64,000 bases of DNA from Anas platyrhynchos (lineage: Eukaryota > Chordata > Aves > Anseriformes > Anatidae), in the NCBI RefSeq assembly GCF_047663525.1, contig NC_092606.1, positions 6,756,501 to 6,820,500 on the forward strand. The letters run 5' to 3'. Every line of letters begins with the position of its first letter. The stretch's first letter is position 1. The notes below the pieces were generated by a model, which did not search any database, was not told the origin of the DNA, and worked only from the letters and a program-made list of their open reading frames with translations. A program made the translations under genes and the position numbers. Shown one piece after another: positions 26,901-38,900 of this stretch.

Positions 26901-29900
26901 TAGAATGTTGGTTGATTGGTTAGATGGTTGGTTGGTTAAATGCTTGGTTGTTTAGATGCTTGATTGGTTGGTTAGATGGTTAGATGGTTGGTTACATGGG
27001 TGGTTGATTAGATGGTTGGTTGGTTAGATGGTTGGTTGGATAGATGGCTGGTTGGTTAGATGGTTGGTTGGTTGGTTGGTCGCTTTGTTGCTTGGCTGGT
27101 TGGTAGGAGGCAGGTTTGGCCTCTCTGAGGCAGGGTACTACCTCCGGAGGGGTTCTCCTGCTTGGTCTTTGGGCAGCCTCCAGGTGCTGTACAGGCCAGT
27201 ATCGCAGTGCCCATCACAGAAGACGAAACCAGAGCGCAGGGTGCTCAGCTCACCCATCAGCTGGTGGCAGAGACCAAGCCGCAGGTTTGGGGTGCAGCAC
27301 GGGGTGCAGATGGCTCCAGCCACTCGTGCCCTGCCTCTGCCTGGCCACAGCTGTCACCAATGTCACTGGAGCAGAGCAGGCACCAGCTTGGTCCTGGGGA
27401 GAAAGATGAGATGTTCAGGCCATGCCTCACTTCTGCCTGCTCCTGCTATTTGGTTGCTTTTCCTGCTCTCTCCAGGGCTGAAATCACAGCTCTGCCTCCA
27501 TCCAGGCAAGGACATCGATTTGGAGTCCTTGCTATTAACTCCATAATGCAGAATAATCCTCCTGCCCAGCTGCAAAGCTGGGGTAACTCACCTTGGGGAT
27601 GGTCTGGGAGGCTGCCTGCTGTCCTGTAACCCCAGTAAGATTCGCGTTAGCAGTACTAATCCTTAATAATAGCAACAATAAATAATATAAGAGGCCCAGG
27701 CAGGGCTTGAGCCTGCTTTTCACCAGCACAGACCCGGAGCCATCCCCAGAGTCGTGCCGCACCTCTGTCAGACTGCCGTGAAACCCAGGAGCCCCGTGGA
27801 GGAAGCTGCCCCAAGCCGCTGTGCCCCGTGCTGCTGCCTCCTCATCACTCCTTGTGCTGCTTCTGCCCCGGGATGGGGCCTGGGGCTGAGGTTTGCTGTG
27901 CAAAGCAGCACTGCTGCTGCTGGGGACGTGCCACCCGCTCCTCCCGCCCTGCACGGGACCATCCCCAGCCCCGCGAGGGGCTGTGCTGGCTTGATGATGA
28001 TTTATCTGTGCGCTGCTTAATGGCCCGGGCAGCGTGGCTGGCCCGGCGCGCACCATCCATCAGCCTGGAAACCAGGTCACTTGGGACAGGAATAGATGCT
28101 GCAGGTTCACTGAATATTAATGCTTCATTAGGGTCAGGAAATCAGGGCGAGGGGGAGGCGGGGAAGCCGTGGCGGCGGGGGCAGTCTTCCCCTGCCAGCA
28201 GCCTCCCAGCGGGGACAGGGCTGGGCTGAGCCCATCCCGGTCGGGGTGCGCAGCCCCATCCCCATCCTGCAGCAGCCACGAGCGTCTGGGGTCCTCCTCC
28301 AGGCAGGGATCAGTGGGATAAACAAGGTGTGGGATAAACCAAGGTGCCTGGGTCACCCAGGTGTCCGAGCATCCAGGTGGCGTGTTAACAAGTGGCCTTT
28401 GCCCGTGGGACCTGAGTCATCTTCAGGGCATCTTCCCGAGAGGCTGCCCAGCTCGTTAGGGCTGGCGCTGTAACGAGCACAGAGGTGCGTTACGGGCACC
28501 CCAGCAGCCGTAGCTGTCACCTCTCCCCACCGGCAGGCTACCTCTGCAGTCTGAAAGGTAGTCGTTAGATTAGCCCCGGGGCTATAAATAATAGTGCTGA
28601 GCTGGAGGGAGCGGCCTCAAAGCACAGGAGAGCTCCAAGGAGCACGGAGGTGCTTGGGGGAAGCTGGGAGGGGATCCCAAAGGAGGGGGTTCCCCATGTG
28701 TGGGGACCTGGCCTGCAGAGGTCCCCGCCAAAGGATGTCCTGGATGCAAAACCTCTGCACTTGTTGAAGGAGAGGCTGAGGGAGGGAGCTGCAGCAGTGC
28801 TTCAGATAAACACGCCCAGCCTTCTGCAACGGCTGGAGGCTGGGAGAGCCCCAGCGCAGGCACCTCGTGTGCTGGTCCTGTTCCAGCACCTCCCTGGACG
28901 TCTACAAATCAGCCACTGGGCTGGCTGGGCTGCGAGCCCGAACCAGCTGCTCTCATTTCAAAGCACACGCGAAAAGCTCGGCATCGGCTGCGGAAATCCC
29001 GAGGGGAAACCGAGGCACCGAGCAGAGCCGTGACCACCTGAGCCCCGGCTTGCTCTCTGCACCCTCGCAGCTCCTGTCTGTGCATGCACAGCCCAGCCTC
29101 ACGGCCCTCTGCTGGCTGAGGGGCTGCTCGATGGCCAGGTTAGGGGGCCTGAAACAAAATGCAGGCGTGTGGCAGGAGGGGAGGTGTGAGTGGGGCACTA
29201 CAGGCTGAGCACAGCTGGCAGCAGGAGCATGAGGCCCAGCACCGCGACGTGGTGCCGTCTCAGCTGCCTACCGAGCAGAGAGTGCAGCAAGAAATTATCT
29301 CCGTTTGCTCAGCTCCCTTCTTCCTTCCCCCTTTCCGTGGTTTGGTTGCTGTTTGAAAGGCATTTTCGTGGAAAAGGAGGGTCAGGAGCCGAGGGGCTGC
29401 GCTTTTCCAGCAGCTTCCCCTGCTGCCAGCCCCCTGCTAGCACATCTGGAAGAAGCCAGGGTGGGACACCAGCTAAAAATCCTGCTTCCTGAGGCCACAT
29501 CTCCTCCGGGGGGTGAGAGCCTGGCCTTGTTTGATGTCGGCACCCCCCAGGCACAGCACCACCCAGTGCAGTTACCCAGAGGGGATGGAGAAGTGTCCCC
29601 AGTGCCTCCACTTCCCTGGGGATCTGCCCTCGCCCAGCACCCGTGGCAGCTGGATGCTGCGGGATGTGTCCCGGAGCACCCACAGCCTCTGGGACCCGAG
29701 GACATCCAACCCACGCGTCCTTCTGCTGCCAAGGAGCTTGAACACCACCTGAGCTCTGGCAGAAAGGGAAAAACAAAAAAAAGAAGGGGAAAAATAACAT
29801 CTGGCACCATGGATCCTGCACCCAGCACTGCTCCTGGCTGTGCCGGCGGCACTGAGATGCCCCGAGCCCGGTGCCACCGGTGCTGGAGGCAGCTCGTCCT

Positions 29901-32900
29901 GTGGGTGGCCATCCCCAGCAGTGACATTGCTAGGAAACATTTCATCAGGGCTCTTTGACGTGCTTTTCCTGCTCCACCTCCCTCTCCTGGCTGCTGTCAC
30001 TGAGCCCCCAGACCCCTGGCAACATTTGGGGCTCGGGAGCTCAGCTGCTGCCCCACATCCTCACCAGGACATCCCCAGCCCACCTGATGGGGATGGATAC
30101 TCTGCCCTGGGGGGATTGAAATTGGTCCTGGGGCTGATGGCAGAGCAGGAGGGGGGGAGCTGGGGAGCTGGGGGCAGCAGGGAGAGGCTGGCCAAGGGCT
30201 CCTGGGTCCCTCCTGCTCTCCGGGTCCAGCCCGCAGCCCCGGTAGTCAATGGCAACCTCCCGTCCGTTTCCATGGCAGCGGGAAAATTAATGTTGACGAA
30301 GCTGCTCGAGAGGGAGAGGAGACCCTGGTGGCTTCAGGCCTGATGTCCCCCCCTTCCTCGCCTCGGCTGGCTCGGGGGGACGTCACCCATCACCTCCCGT
30401 GCCAAGCCTGCAGCAGGCTGGGCACCGGTCCCAAAGCCCGGATCATCCCGGGAGCTCCTGCCACCAGCCGGATAATCCCCAAATCCCCGGTCTTCCACCA
30501 GCTCCTCTCACCCTAATCCGTCCCCTGCCACCCACCTGGGCTGACCCCGCTGAGCCCCACGGGGCAGCACGGGGCTCTGAGTGACACCGGGGACAGGGAG
30601 GTGGTGGTATGGCCCTGGGGATGTCCCTGCGGCAGCCCAGCGGTGACGTGCTGCGGGGACAGGACCCCGATAAGAACTCAGGTGTCACCAGGGTGTCCCA
30701 CCCAGACCTGCCAAGCATCCCCTTTCCTGGCCCCAATTCAGCTCCAGCATAGCCCCGAATTCATCCCGCGTCTCCTCCTTTGGCAGAGTGATAGAGAATC
30801 ACCACGGGCTGGACGGGGAGGACTACGCGGCACAGTACCCCGAGTACGGCGAGGGCTGCCTGCTGCAGTGCGACTGCTCGGCCGAGTGCTACCGCGACGA
30901 CAGCAGCCACCGCGAGTACAGGTCTGGCCACGGCAGGCAGAGGGTTTTTGGGGGACAGAGGGATGGATGTCCCCGCGTGGTGACCCCCCGTGCACCCTAA
31001 ATGCATGCACGGCGTCCTCATGCTCTGCCTCGGCACAGCCACACCACGCTCAGGACACCTAGGTCAAGGTGTGATGGCCACGGTGACGGTGGCCAGGGCA
31101 CGGTGACGGTGGCCAGGGCATGGTGGTGGTTTTCTGTTCTCACCCCAACGCTGCCTGCTCTTTCCCTCAGGCTGAAGAGACGGTCCAGCAGCTCCACCTC
31201 GCCGCCGCCCAAGAAGAAAAAGAAAAAGAAATCGGGTCACCGCCGGAGCCGGTGAGTCCACGGTTGTCCCCATGCTGCCCCCGAGACCTGGAGGGTTTGA
31301 CCCTGCAGCTCTGCTGGGTCTCCCCAAGCAGGTCCCCTCCCTGCTCACCCCGTCCCAACAAGCTGAAGGCTTTCATTGGGGATTTAATGATTTGGGGTCA
31401 TTAACCCAGCCCTTGCTGTGCTCTCGGGTTGTGGCTGGGGGCTGCAGGGTGCTGGCGCGTCCGCACCCGGCTCCATCAGCACCCAGCCTCCCTGGGAGGG
31501 CAGAGCACAGCCCCGCACAGCACCGGGCAGGATTTGGCTGCTGGGAAGGGGCTGGCTCCGTCCACCACCCAGGTCCTGCCCCAGTTTGCATGTCCTGGAG
31601 CAGTGGGAGGATGCTGTCCTTACTGTCCCTTTCTTCTCTGCCTTCCCTGCGGCAGCAAAAAGAGGAAACCCGGCTCGGAGCGCAGGTGAGTGTCCCCCTC
31701 CTAGCCCCCCGGGGGAATTGGCAGCTCCAGCCCCATCTCCTGCTGGAGGCCGTGGAGCCCACGAGGTGGCAATGGGACACAGCGGGATCCGGCCGCCCTG
31801 GCACCGGGGTTACCCTGAGCTGGACTCTCCTTTCTGTCCCCTGGAAATAAATCCCATGCAATATTCGTGCGTCCCAGGGGTTGTCTGGGGACGTGGGGTG
31901 CCAGGGGTTGGTAGGTCACAAGGATGGGACTTGGGGTTCCTGCTGCACCCCAGCTCCTTGCTCCCACACTAAAGGCCCCCAATTCCCCCCCATCAGCTGC
32001 GACAGCTCCTCACCCATCCGCAAGGAGAAGAAGAAGAAGACTGGAAAGAAACACAGACGCGACAGGTAGGATGGATACGGCTCCTCGAGGCGCCGTGCTC
32101 CCAGGGCTGGGGACAATGGGGCTGCTTGGTGGCTGCGGGGAGGGCTGGGGACCGTGGGGAAGCCCCCGGGGCTCTGGGACCGGCGTGGGTTGGCAGCATG
32201 GGCAGGGCAGGGTGCTGGGTGGCCCTTCAAGGGGGCAGGCAGTTCTCCGAAACACGGGCTGTCATCTCCTGGTGGCCAGGCTGCCCCTTCCAGCGACCCA
32301 AACTGGTGGTTCCCAGCCCCCTGCCCTCGTCCCTGTCCCTGCTGTCCCCTGGGGCTGCCCAACCTTCGCCCCCCGCCACGGCTCACCGTGTCTCTGCCTC
32401 CTCTCCATCCCCAGGTCTGAGTCGGGGTCCAGGAAGAAGAGAAGACACAGGTGAGAGCGAAGGCAGCCGGGAGCCATCCCACCGCCACCTGCGCTTGGTG
32501 CCAGCGTCCCCCTTGCCCCATGGCCAGGCTCTGCTGGTTGTCCCCCACCCTTGGAGGTGGCACGGGGCCACCCCATGCTCTGGGTGCACGTTGGCCAGGG
32601 CTCAGCAGGGTGACCCATCGCGCCGGACATCATCGTTGCCCCTCTCCCCCTCTCCCATCTCTGCCTTTTCACCTCTCTGCCCTCCCCGCAGGTCCCGCAG
32701 CCCCAAAAACAAGCGGAAAGAGAAAAACAAAGAGCGCAAGAGGTGAGGCGCCGCAGGCAGGCGGCTGGCAGGGTGCTGCCCTGTGGGGCCAGCCCTCCCC
32801 CAAACCTCCGAGCTGCCCGGCACGGGGGGGCTCAGCCTGCCCGTCGGCCCCGGCCGTCCTCCCCGCAGGTCCCGCAGCGAGTCGCCGGCCTGGCGGTCGC

Positions 32901-35900
32901 ACCGGCGCAGCAGCTGCAGCTCGCACAGCGCTTCGCTCTCCTCCGACTACAGCAACTCCAAATCCCCCGGCAGGTAGGAGCACCCCCGAGGGGGTGTCCC
33001 CAGGGTGGGGACCCTTGTGGGGAGGATGTGAGGGGAGCAGGGCGATGCTGCAGCACCAGGGGTGCTTGGAGGTGGTTGGAGACGCAGCACCAAGGTTTCA
33101 AACCAGATGGGAAATTGTAAACTGGGAGAAACCCCAGAAGCAATTTCTCGCCCCATTTCGTGCTTCAGCAAAGCCTGTGCTGCAGCCCCAGCTTGGGTGC
33201 CACCTCCGTGCCGGGTTGGGGATGGAGGGGACGCGTCGGCCACCCCCCTGACTGTGCCGTGCCCCTCAGGCTAAGCCCCAAGCACCGCGAGGACGGCCCC
33301 AAGGGCAGCAGCGCCCGCTCCAGCCGCAGCCCGTCCTCCTCCTCGCCGCGCCGCTCGGCCTCGCCGCACCAGAACGGGCACAAGGGCAGCGCCCAGAACG
33401 GCCGCCACAGCCACGGCGCCGCGCTCGAGGAGCCGCCGGATGTACGTAGGCTTTTCTTGCACCACGGTTCGCTGCCCTCTCCTCTTCCTCCTCTTCCTCC
33501 TCCCTCCGCAGGACCCCCACCCCCCGGCTCTCCTCTCCCCTCTTTCCCCACTCACCCGGCCACCATCTGGGGGGCACTGGTGGCGTCGGGGTCGGGGAGA
33601 TGGATGGGGGCACCGGGTGCTGCCCGTCCCCCTCCCCGGCCGTTCTCTGGCTGCACAATGTCCCCCCCACCCTGGGGGGTGCCAGCCCCTCTCACACGGC
33701 CACTCCGTGGATGTCACACCCCGGGGTGTCCCCGATGGCTCAGTAGGGTCACCACCAGGCTCAGCGCTGCCCTGGGAGTGGATTGAGCCCAGATGGCTGA
33801 GAAATGGCTAAAAATGGAAAAAATTTCCCTGCCGCTGCCAGCCCATCCCAGCACTAAGGTGCCGGTGCCAGCGGGACCCCAGCACCAGTCTGGGCACTGG
33901 TTTAAGGCCAGGAGAGAGCTTGGAGGGGGGGCTGGGGCTGGGTGCTCACATTTTAGGCACTCAGGGTCCCCGCTGCGGGTGACTCAGGGCTGACAGTCCC
34001 CAGCCCTGCCAACTGCCCCGGCAAAACCCCGCTGCGCCGGGGCCGCTTGTCCCCGCAACGCTCCCGCTGCCCCAGCGGGACGAGGGGGCCAGCCCCAGTT
34101 TAACCAGTACAGGAGGGGCTGGGAGACCACCAGAGCCCACCTCTCGGGCCCACTTTCTTCTTTGCTGTGGTTTCGGCTCACCTTTTTGGGGGTGCGGGTG
34201 CCGAGGAGCCCCCACCCCGGGCACCCAGCATCGCCCAGGCCGCACGAGCTCCCTTGGCTCCCCGGCTCTAGCGGGACTTTTCTCCGACAACTTCTCTCTC
34301 TTTCTCTCTCTCTTTCTCTCTCTGTTTATTTTTTATTTTTGGTTGTTTGTTTGTTTTGTTTTTTTTCTTTTCTTTTTAATCCCATCTGTGTTTTTCTTTA
34401 GCCTCCCATTTGAAAAAAATCCCAAACGGTAATATACAATTCCATTTCTTGCTCAGCAGAAGCAGGGAAGAGGGGGAGGGAAGGGCAATGAAACATGCTT
34501 TTTTTTCCCCCCTTGTTTTAGTTTCCTTTATCATGATTTCTTTTCTTTTCCTTCGTGATGTACAGAAATGCAAACGATATATATCTCTTATTTTTTTTTC
34601 CCCCTGTCGTCGTCGTGTTGTTCTAGAATTTTTTGCTTTTGTGTGTGTTAATGTGGAGAAGAAAAACAAAAAAAAAAAAAAAGAAAAAAAAAAAAAAGAA
34701 GATGTGTTTTCTAAATATTTACGACCGTTGAACACTGTATTTCCATTCTCTATATTTTGAACACGGAATTTAAAAGGGAAGATAACCGAGCAGCTCTGAA
34801 CCGAAAAGGGAGCGGGCTCACCCCAAAACCGAGCCGCAAATTGCCCTTTGCCTCCTTGAATTGGCTGTGGCCCCACTGCCCATATGGCAGCCAACCCTGG
34901 CACCATGGGGATGTTTTCCCCGTGGGTCCCCACGTGTGATCCCGTTAGGACGGGGCCGTGGGGGCTGCGGCATCCACCCAGCCATGACCCCTCCGGGCTG
35001 GGACCCCCGTGCCACCCCGTGCTGCTCCCCGAGCATCCTCAGCATCCATCCTGAGCTCGGCCCCACAGACCAGCAGCAGCAGGGCTGAGCGCCCTCCGCC
35101 TGCCTCAAACCCTCCAAAACCACCAAATTCAGCCCATTTTCCCCCAACGTCCACGCCCGGGCTTCCCCAGCTCCCCAAGCCCCCCAGGTGCCCAGGGCCG
35201 GGGCGCTGCGTGGGGTTGACTTCCCTTTTAAATGCCCAGTCCCGTCTCCATCCATCCCCGCCTCCGGCTGCCTGCCCATCCTCCTCGCGCTCGCCCTTCC
35301 TCCCCATTTCTCTCTCCTCCTCCTCGCTCTCTCTCCCACACGCACTCTCCGGCCCCAAATTTCTCTCTGGTTTTCTTGGGGCCTTTCCCGGTGCCGACGC
35401 CGCCCAACAAACCTCCACGCGTTGCTCTCCATCCGCCGCTTTCCTTGCATGACGTTTGGGATCGGTGACGTTCGGCAGCCACCTTCCAGCCCGAAAAATG
35501 CTGCCGGGTAGGGGCCGGGCACAACACGCAAGCCGGCAAACCCGCCGCAGCCGCGAAAGCCACGGGCTTTCCATTGAAGTGAAATAATGTATAAAAAAAA
35601 GATGCAAACGAGACCAATTTAAAAACAAAAAAAAAAGTCTAAGCAAAGCAAACTTGATTAGCAAAGGGGTCTAAATCACATTACTAAAGAGTCATTGTCT
35701 TTTTCCCATTCTGCACTCCAAATGTGGAGATTATTGTTTTCTTTTTTATTATTGCATTCCTGTCACTGCCAATTCAGAAGGTAGGTATTTCGTCCACCTC
35801 TGCACGTTCACTTCTGCAGATGAGCCTGTTGAAAAGCACCGTAGCTTGATTTAATGTTATTTTCTCTTTCTTACTTTCTTTCTTTCTTTCTCTTTCTTTC

Positions 35901-38900
35901 TTTCTCTCTTTCTCTCTCTCTCTTTCATTTTGTCTCTTTTTGGTGGCTATATATAATTTTTTTGATTTGTATGGTTTTCCCCAGTTAGCTGCAAAGCCAT
36001 GCTCTTCTCTTACGTTCTTCTCTTTGATTTTTTTGCCCTGTCCATGTAATATTTTTCTTTCTTTCCGCCTTTTTCTCTTCCTCTTTTCCTCGTTCTGTTG
36101 GTAGAATGCATTTCTGTGTGTTTTAGCCCTCTGAGTTTGTGTTCGTTCCCACAGACGGTACAGTTACCATGAGTCGGTTTGAGTTCCTCCGTGCTTCTTA
36201 GGGGCTGGCTAATGAGACCGAGCACAATTAGCGAAAAATAGAGGCAAAGAGCAGCAGGTGAACCCCAGTGCATCACAAGGAGTCACTGGGGCACGGGTGT
36301 TTTGGGGTGAAGGACTGGGAGGGAGGATAACGAACGAGAAATTTGGGGAGATTGGGATTTTTTGCCCCTCCTGGGGCTGTGGTCATGGTGGTGAGCTGGA
36401 GGACCGGGGGAGAACATTTTGGGGCAGCGGTGGTGAAAGGCTGAGACCTTCCATGCATGGGAAGGAACCAGGCGAGGTGAGAGGCAGGACGGGGAGCACA
36501 AGCACCCCAAATGCATTTTCCCTTTGGGGCCAGACCTTTGCAAAGGATTTTTTGGGTTTGTTTGTTTGTTTTTTCAATAGAAGCCCCCTTTGCCCTCCCC
36601 ATCCCTCTCCCTGCCTTGTGGGTGTGAAGCCCACATCCCCACAGCATGGATAGCAAATACGTGTGCGAATAATGCGCTCGGGAAGAGGACACCTCGCTCT
36701 GGCTTTCTCTTTCTTCTTCTTCTCCTTCTCCATTTCCAGTTTTCCCTCCCCAAAAGTAGGGCTGGGGACAGGTGTGGCTGAAGCCCCCATCCCCTGTGAG
36801 GATGCAGCTGGTGGGGCATTCATTGCCCCCACCACTTCTCTGCCTTGCCGGAGAAATTGCAAAAGAAGTTAATTGTTAAAGCAATCATAAAAATGCACCA
36901 AACCACCCCATTTTGGCTCTGGCAGGTGGGGCACACTGCTCTGTGGCTGTAGGGGCTGGCTCAGCCCCCTGGTCAGTGGGGACAGGGGCATGATGCAGGA
37001 CAAGCCACCGGCGGGGTGGCCTCGTGTCCCTTTGTCAGCATCTTCATCGTGGACCCGTGGTGCATTGTCTGCTTCTCTTTTGGGGGAGAAAAGCAGCGTT
37101 TAGGATTAATTGTATTTGAGGCAAAGGGACGGCGAGGAAACGAGGTCACCGGCTGCCCCTGGGTGCATCAGCACCTCCCAGCTCCCCATAGGCCCCACCA
37201 GGTCACGCAGGATTTACCCCTCTGTGGGCACTGGGGGCTGCCGGGGGAGAGACCCCAAAGCTTCCCCATCGCCCTCTGCCCCCCAAACCACGTTCACCAG
37301 CTCGGTTGGGGCTGGAGCGCCCTGCACCCCAAATCCCAGCCCAACACTCGGGGCTGTCACCGTGCCGGTGGCCCGATGTCACCGCCAGGTAGCTAGGAGG
37401 GGTCCTCCCGGTGTCTGAGCGTAGGAGAAGGGAGTTGTTTTGTTTTATTTCTCTCCTCTCGCTGTCTCTGTCTCTCCTCCTCTCTCTCTTTTCTTTCTCT
37501 CTTGCATTTTTGTGAATCTAATGATGCACTTATATTGCCCCGCTTTTCCCTTCTCTTCATACCTTACCTACTAAAGGAGGAAATGCCACTTTTTTGGTAA
37601 GTGGATGTTAACCAAGAGGGACTTAAAAAAAAAAAAAAAAAGCATATAACGGAAAAAAAAAAAAAAAAAAAGGAAGCAGAAAGCAAAGTCTGTGTTGAGT
37701 GCTGATGAGGACTTAGCAGTTCCCTGCAGAGTCACAGCTAACAGATCAATGCGTATCCCAGGAAGAGTTCAGAGACATTCGTTTATCTCAGTACCGATGA
37801 CATTTGTGAAGTTTTGGTTTGGTTTTTCTTTGATTTTGATGTTTTCTTCTTTCTTTTGGTTTCTTTTTCCCTTCTCGCCCCCCGCCCCCCGACTCCCTGC
37901 CTTGCCCTCCATCGTTGCTCTGTGCCGTCTTCCTCGTTTCTTGATTTGTTTTAAGCCAAAAGCCGTACTATCTATAAAACCTATGCATATATAAACGTAT
38001 AGATATCTATATATGTGCATGCATCTGTGTGAGCAGACCTCCCGCCCCGCGCCCGCCCGGCCCCATCACCTCTTTGATTTCACCCTCTCTCCCACTGCTC
38101 ACTCTGATTTATTCCCCCCCTGCCTCCCCTCCTCTCATTTATTTATTTTTTTCTCATTTTCCTGAGTTTGTTTGGGTTTTCCGCCCCTTTTCCTTTCACC
38201 TTTCTTGTTTGGGGCGGGCGGGCACTGGGGGTTTGCTTTATCTCCTCTCCAGGTGTCCGGGGGGGGGGTCGTTTCTTTCCCCTCCCCGACGACTTTGGGG
38301 TTTCTTGGATTTTTTTGGTCCCTCCCTTCTTCCCCAAACCCTTCTTCGTTTCTTGGTTGTTTTTTCTTTTTTTTTTCTTTGGTTCGTTTCCTTATTATTT
38401 TTTTTTTTTTGCGTTTTTGCATGCGGAGGTTTGCATGACCCACGTTGTTGAGGGCGAGAGGCTGAGGAAGGTGCAGGGTAGCGTCTGTGTAGCCTGCCTT
38501 AATGCGATGTGCGTTGACGTTGTGCGCCGAGCCCCGGCCCGGCGCGCCCCGTTAAAAACCTCTTTCTCCTTCTTTCTTCTCTTCTCCCCTTTCCGCCTGT
38601 CCCCCCTTTTTTTTTTCTCTCTGTCTCTCTTCCCCCTGCCAGAGGCCGGCCTCGCCGTCCCCCTCTCCGCGGCCTCGCGGCAGGACGGACCCGCCGTCCC
38701 CTCGCGCCCGTGGCGGCCGTCACGGCGCCCGCTCGCCCTCGCCGGAGCGAGCCAAGCACGGCCACCGGCACCGCTCCCGCTCCGCCTCGCTGCCCCCGCG
38801 ACACCGCGGCCAGGCCCCCCGCCAGCCGCCCCCCACGGGGCTCAGCCCCAGCGGCTACAGCAGCGACTCGGAGGGCTCGGGCTGCTCCCACCCGCTCGGC

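Larger units (their letters stand above)
33442..38642 (+). other. SRRM3: SRRM3 intron 11, AT- and pyrimidine-rich
   Basis: 5.2 kb. Unlike the rest of the gene it is AT-rich with long pyrimidine tracts at 34295-34401, 35866-35935, 37433-37506, 37815-37875, 38095-38440 and 38550-38642, and A runs at 34664-34700, 37626-37643 and 37654-37671. It holds candidate small exons described under findings. CR1-like sequence is absent. Confidence 0.75.
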
